DNA of 14,617 bases from an uncultured Eubacteriaceae bacterium (GTDB taxonomy: Bacteria > Bacillota > Clostridia > Lachnospirales > CAG-274). Below, piece after piece: positions 13,496-14,617 of the stretch. Each line of letters begins with the position of its first letter. Positions within the stretch are counted from its first letter, which is position 1. Under the pieces are notes generated by a model that had not been told where the DNA came from, searched no databases, and saw only the letters and a program-made list of their open reading frames with translations. Made by a program: the position numbers and the translations under genes. The stretch spans positions 1 to 14,617 of the forward strand of contig CANOGI010000023.1 in assembly GCA_947565475.1 (NCBI GenBank). Reading direction: 5' to 3'.

Positions 13496-13574
13496 AATTA
13501 ACCTCCTGTTTTTAATTAAGAGAACGCCGATTAATAACTGAAAAGAATTAACGGCCGTTTCCTTAAAATTAATT

Positions 13575-13601
13575 TATATACGGGTATTTTTCTTAAAATA
13601 T
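13575..13601 (-). promoter_or_regulatory. Possible SigE promoter of spoIVA
   Basis: On the minus strand, ATATT (13597-13601) and CGTATATA (13575-13582) are 14 bases apart, about 80 bases before the gene. They partly match the SigE consensus (ATATT, 14 bases, CATACAAT). The -10 fits in five of eight positions, so this is a candidate only. Confidence 0.4.
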
Positions 13602-13714
13602 TTTATGAATAAGGTATTTTGTTTATTACATTTTATTTTTATTTATACCTGACAAATTTGAGAAAGTGAAAACAACTTTCCTTTCGCTTTTTTTAGCCGA
13701 TTAACTATAATTAC

Positions 13715-13743
13715 TTGCCGGAGACGCGTTGATATGTTATAAT
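13715..13743 (+). promoter_or_regulatory. Promoter upstream of the Asp23-family gene
   Basis: TTGCCG (13715-13720) and a consensus TATAAT (13738-13743) are 17 bases apart. The leader would be about 160 bases. A second candidate, an extended -10 TGCTATAG at 13870, lies closer to the gene. Confidence 0.6.
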
Positions 13744-13912
13744 AAAACTTAATTACAGCGTATGTTTAGGGTATTTACAGCGAGCTGGTAAAATGATGAA
13801 CAGGGAAATTTTAATAAACCTGATATATCGAGTAATTATTTTATTGGTTCACTCTAAAAATTTTGTAAATTGCTATAGACGCTTTTTAAATTATTTCACG
13901 GGGAGTGATAGT

Positions 13913-14266
13913 ATGTCTTTGGAGTTTAAAAATAAATATGGGACAGTGAGTATACAGGAGGATATAGTAGTATATATAACGGGTGTTGCCGTAAATGAGT
14001 GCGATAAAGTTGTGGGGCTTGCCGCAAGGAATATGAAAGACGGTCTTGTTAAGCTTTTAAAAAATGATAAGCTATCAAGGGGAGTTAAAATAAAGTTTGA
14101 GGAAAATACTCTTGATATTGACGTCCACGTAGTTGTGGAATATGGTTCTAAAATTATGGAAGTCGCTGATTTTATTATCGGAAGGGTAAAATACAGGGTT
14201 GAGGAATTTACGGGACTTGTCGTAAATAAAGTCAATGTTTTTGTCGAGGGACTTCATGTTAATTAA
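13913..14266 (+). CDS. Asp23/Gls24-family envelope stress protein
   Basis: A 117-aa protein of the Asp23 (DUF322) family, like B. subtilis YloU. The start at 13913 follows GGGGAGT by 7 bases and gives MSLEFKNKYGTVSIQEDIVV, the standard N-terminus. An upstream in-frame ATG at 13793 would add 40 residues not found in the family. Conserved segments are GTVSIQEDIVVYITGVAV, VVGLA, the LDIDVHVVVEYG strand, and the C-terminal VNKVNVFVEGLHV. In Firmicutes this gene usually precedes the fatty-acid kinase gene fakA and lies near recG. Here recG comes next, with only repeat B3 in between. The protein is cytosolic, sometimes membrane-associated; its exact role is not settled. Confidence 0.92.
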   Translation: MSLEFKNKYGTVSIQEDIVVYITGVAVNECDKVVGLAARNMKDGLVKLLKNDKLSRGVKIKFEENTLDIDVHVVVEYGSKIMEVADFIIGRVKYRVEEFTGLVVNKVNVFVEGLHVN

Positions 14267-14350
14267 AGATAAATTAATATTACTAAGTGTACAGATTAAA
14301 ATTTAACAGAGAAACTCTTAATCAGACGGCGGGATTTAATAATTGTGAAA

Positions 14351-14493
14351 TATAGCGAACAAACTTAAAAAGTGTAAAAAAAATATTTTACGGGTGCGTA
14401 AGCATTGCTGGACGATAAACGAATTGTGCCAGCAATTCGCGGGTCGCGCAAGTAAAATGATTTTTTTACTTCTTTTAAATTTTGTTCGCTATA
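14351..14493 (+). repeat. MITE-like repeat, family B, copy B3 (143 bp)
   Basis: The ends TATAGCGAACAAACTTAAAA (14351) and TTTTAAATTTTGTTCGCTATA (14473-14493) are inverses. The inner stem CGAATTG (14420) pairs with CAATTCG (14433). It has the same length as B2. It lies 31 bases before recG, so it is probably inside the recG leader. Confidence 0.82.
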
Positions 14494-14524
14494 AAAGTGG
14501 TTTACTTTTAGAAAGGCTGAGTTT

Positions 14525-14617
14525 ATGGAACTTTATGATTCTGTGGACGTTATTAAAAACGTGGGCGGGGAGAGAAAGAAAAAATTTAATAAACTTGGTA
14601 TTTTTACGGTTTTGGAC
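14525..14617 (+). CDS. recG: ATP-dependent DNA helicase RecG, N-terminal fragment
   Basis: Thirty-one codons run to the window edge: MELYDSVDVIKNVGGERKKK, then FNKLGIFTVLD. The pattern I-K-x-V-G-x-x-R-x-x-x-F-x-K-LGI-T-x-x-D is the start of the RecG wedge-side N-terminal domain, whose family continues with LLYYFPRRY. RecG remodels stalled replication forks and branch-migrates Holliday junctions. AGAAAGG lies 8 bases upstream of the ATG. The position after the Asp23 gene supports the call. The helicase motifs lie beyond the window, so the identification rests on a short stretch and on gene order. Confidence 0.75.
   Translation, partial: MELYDSVDVIKNVGGERKKKFNKLGIFTVLD

Noticed and set aside
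13793..13912. 40-residue N-terminal extension of the Asp23-family protein
   Set aside because: The family starts at the MSLEF position, which has its own ribosome binding site; the upstream part is promoter and leader DNA.
1..14617. tRNA or rRNA genes
   Set aside because: No cloverleaf-like or rRNA-like segment was recognised on either strand by eye; a covariance-model scan would settle it.

Overview
The window looks like chromosome from a low-GC, anaerobic, spore-forming Firmicute of class Clostridia. The reasons are spoIVA, a type-2 leuA and a thrS each behind a T-box leader, an Asp23-family gene next to the start of recG, AT-rich intergenic DNA and strong AGGAGG-type ribosome binding sites. 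Genus cannot be decided from sequence reading alone.

Layout: (1) 1-128, the 3' end of an unrecognised gene. (2) 152-2619, promoter, leucine T-box, leuA and terminator; two repeat elements lie between the T-box terminator and the leuA ribosome binding site. (3) 2640-3024, a gene-free block of structured repeats. (4) 3096-5670, promoter, threonine T-box and thrS; the T-box Stem I appears to be split by about 330 nt holding two tandem copies of a structured repeat. (5) 5785-6421, two small minus-strand genes (a 49-aa membrane protein and a 56-aa soluble protein) separated by a terminator. (6) 6474-7274, about 800 bp without genes, packed with four different repeat elements. (7) 7325-8037, two overlapping half-size TauE/SafE permease genes (minus). 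(8) 8169-8450, terminator and repeats. (9) 8504-10411, a methyl-accepting chemotaxis protein (minus) with a leader that carries a terminator-like hairpin right after its promoter. (10) 10577-11572, an XRE regulator and a YpsA-like SLOG protein in one operon. (11) 11600-12014, repeats. (12) 12017-13601, spoIVA (minus) with a possible SigE promoter. (13) 13715-14617, Asp23-family gene, a repeat, and the first 31 codons of recG.

The coding content is mostly ordinary housekeeping: leucine synthesis and threonyl-tRNA synthesis under tRNA-sensing control, spore coat assembly, chemotaxis and DNA repair. The unusual part is the non-coding DNA. At least three families of short structured repeats recur: an A/B group with TATAGT-type terminal inverted repeats, a C family made of successive hairpins whose arms change together between copies, and a D/E group. 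They sit in leaders and gaps, move into regulatory RNA, and add spurious N-terminal codons in front of leuA. No transposase or CRISPR array is present in the window.
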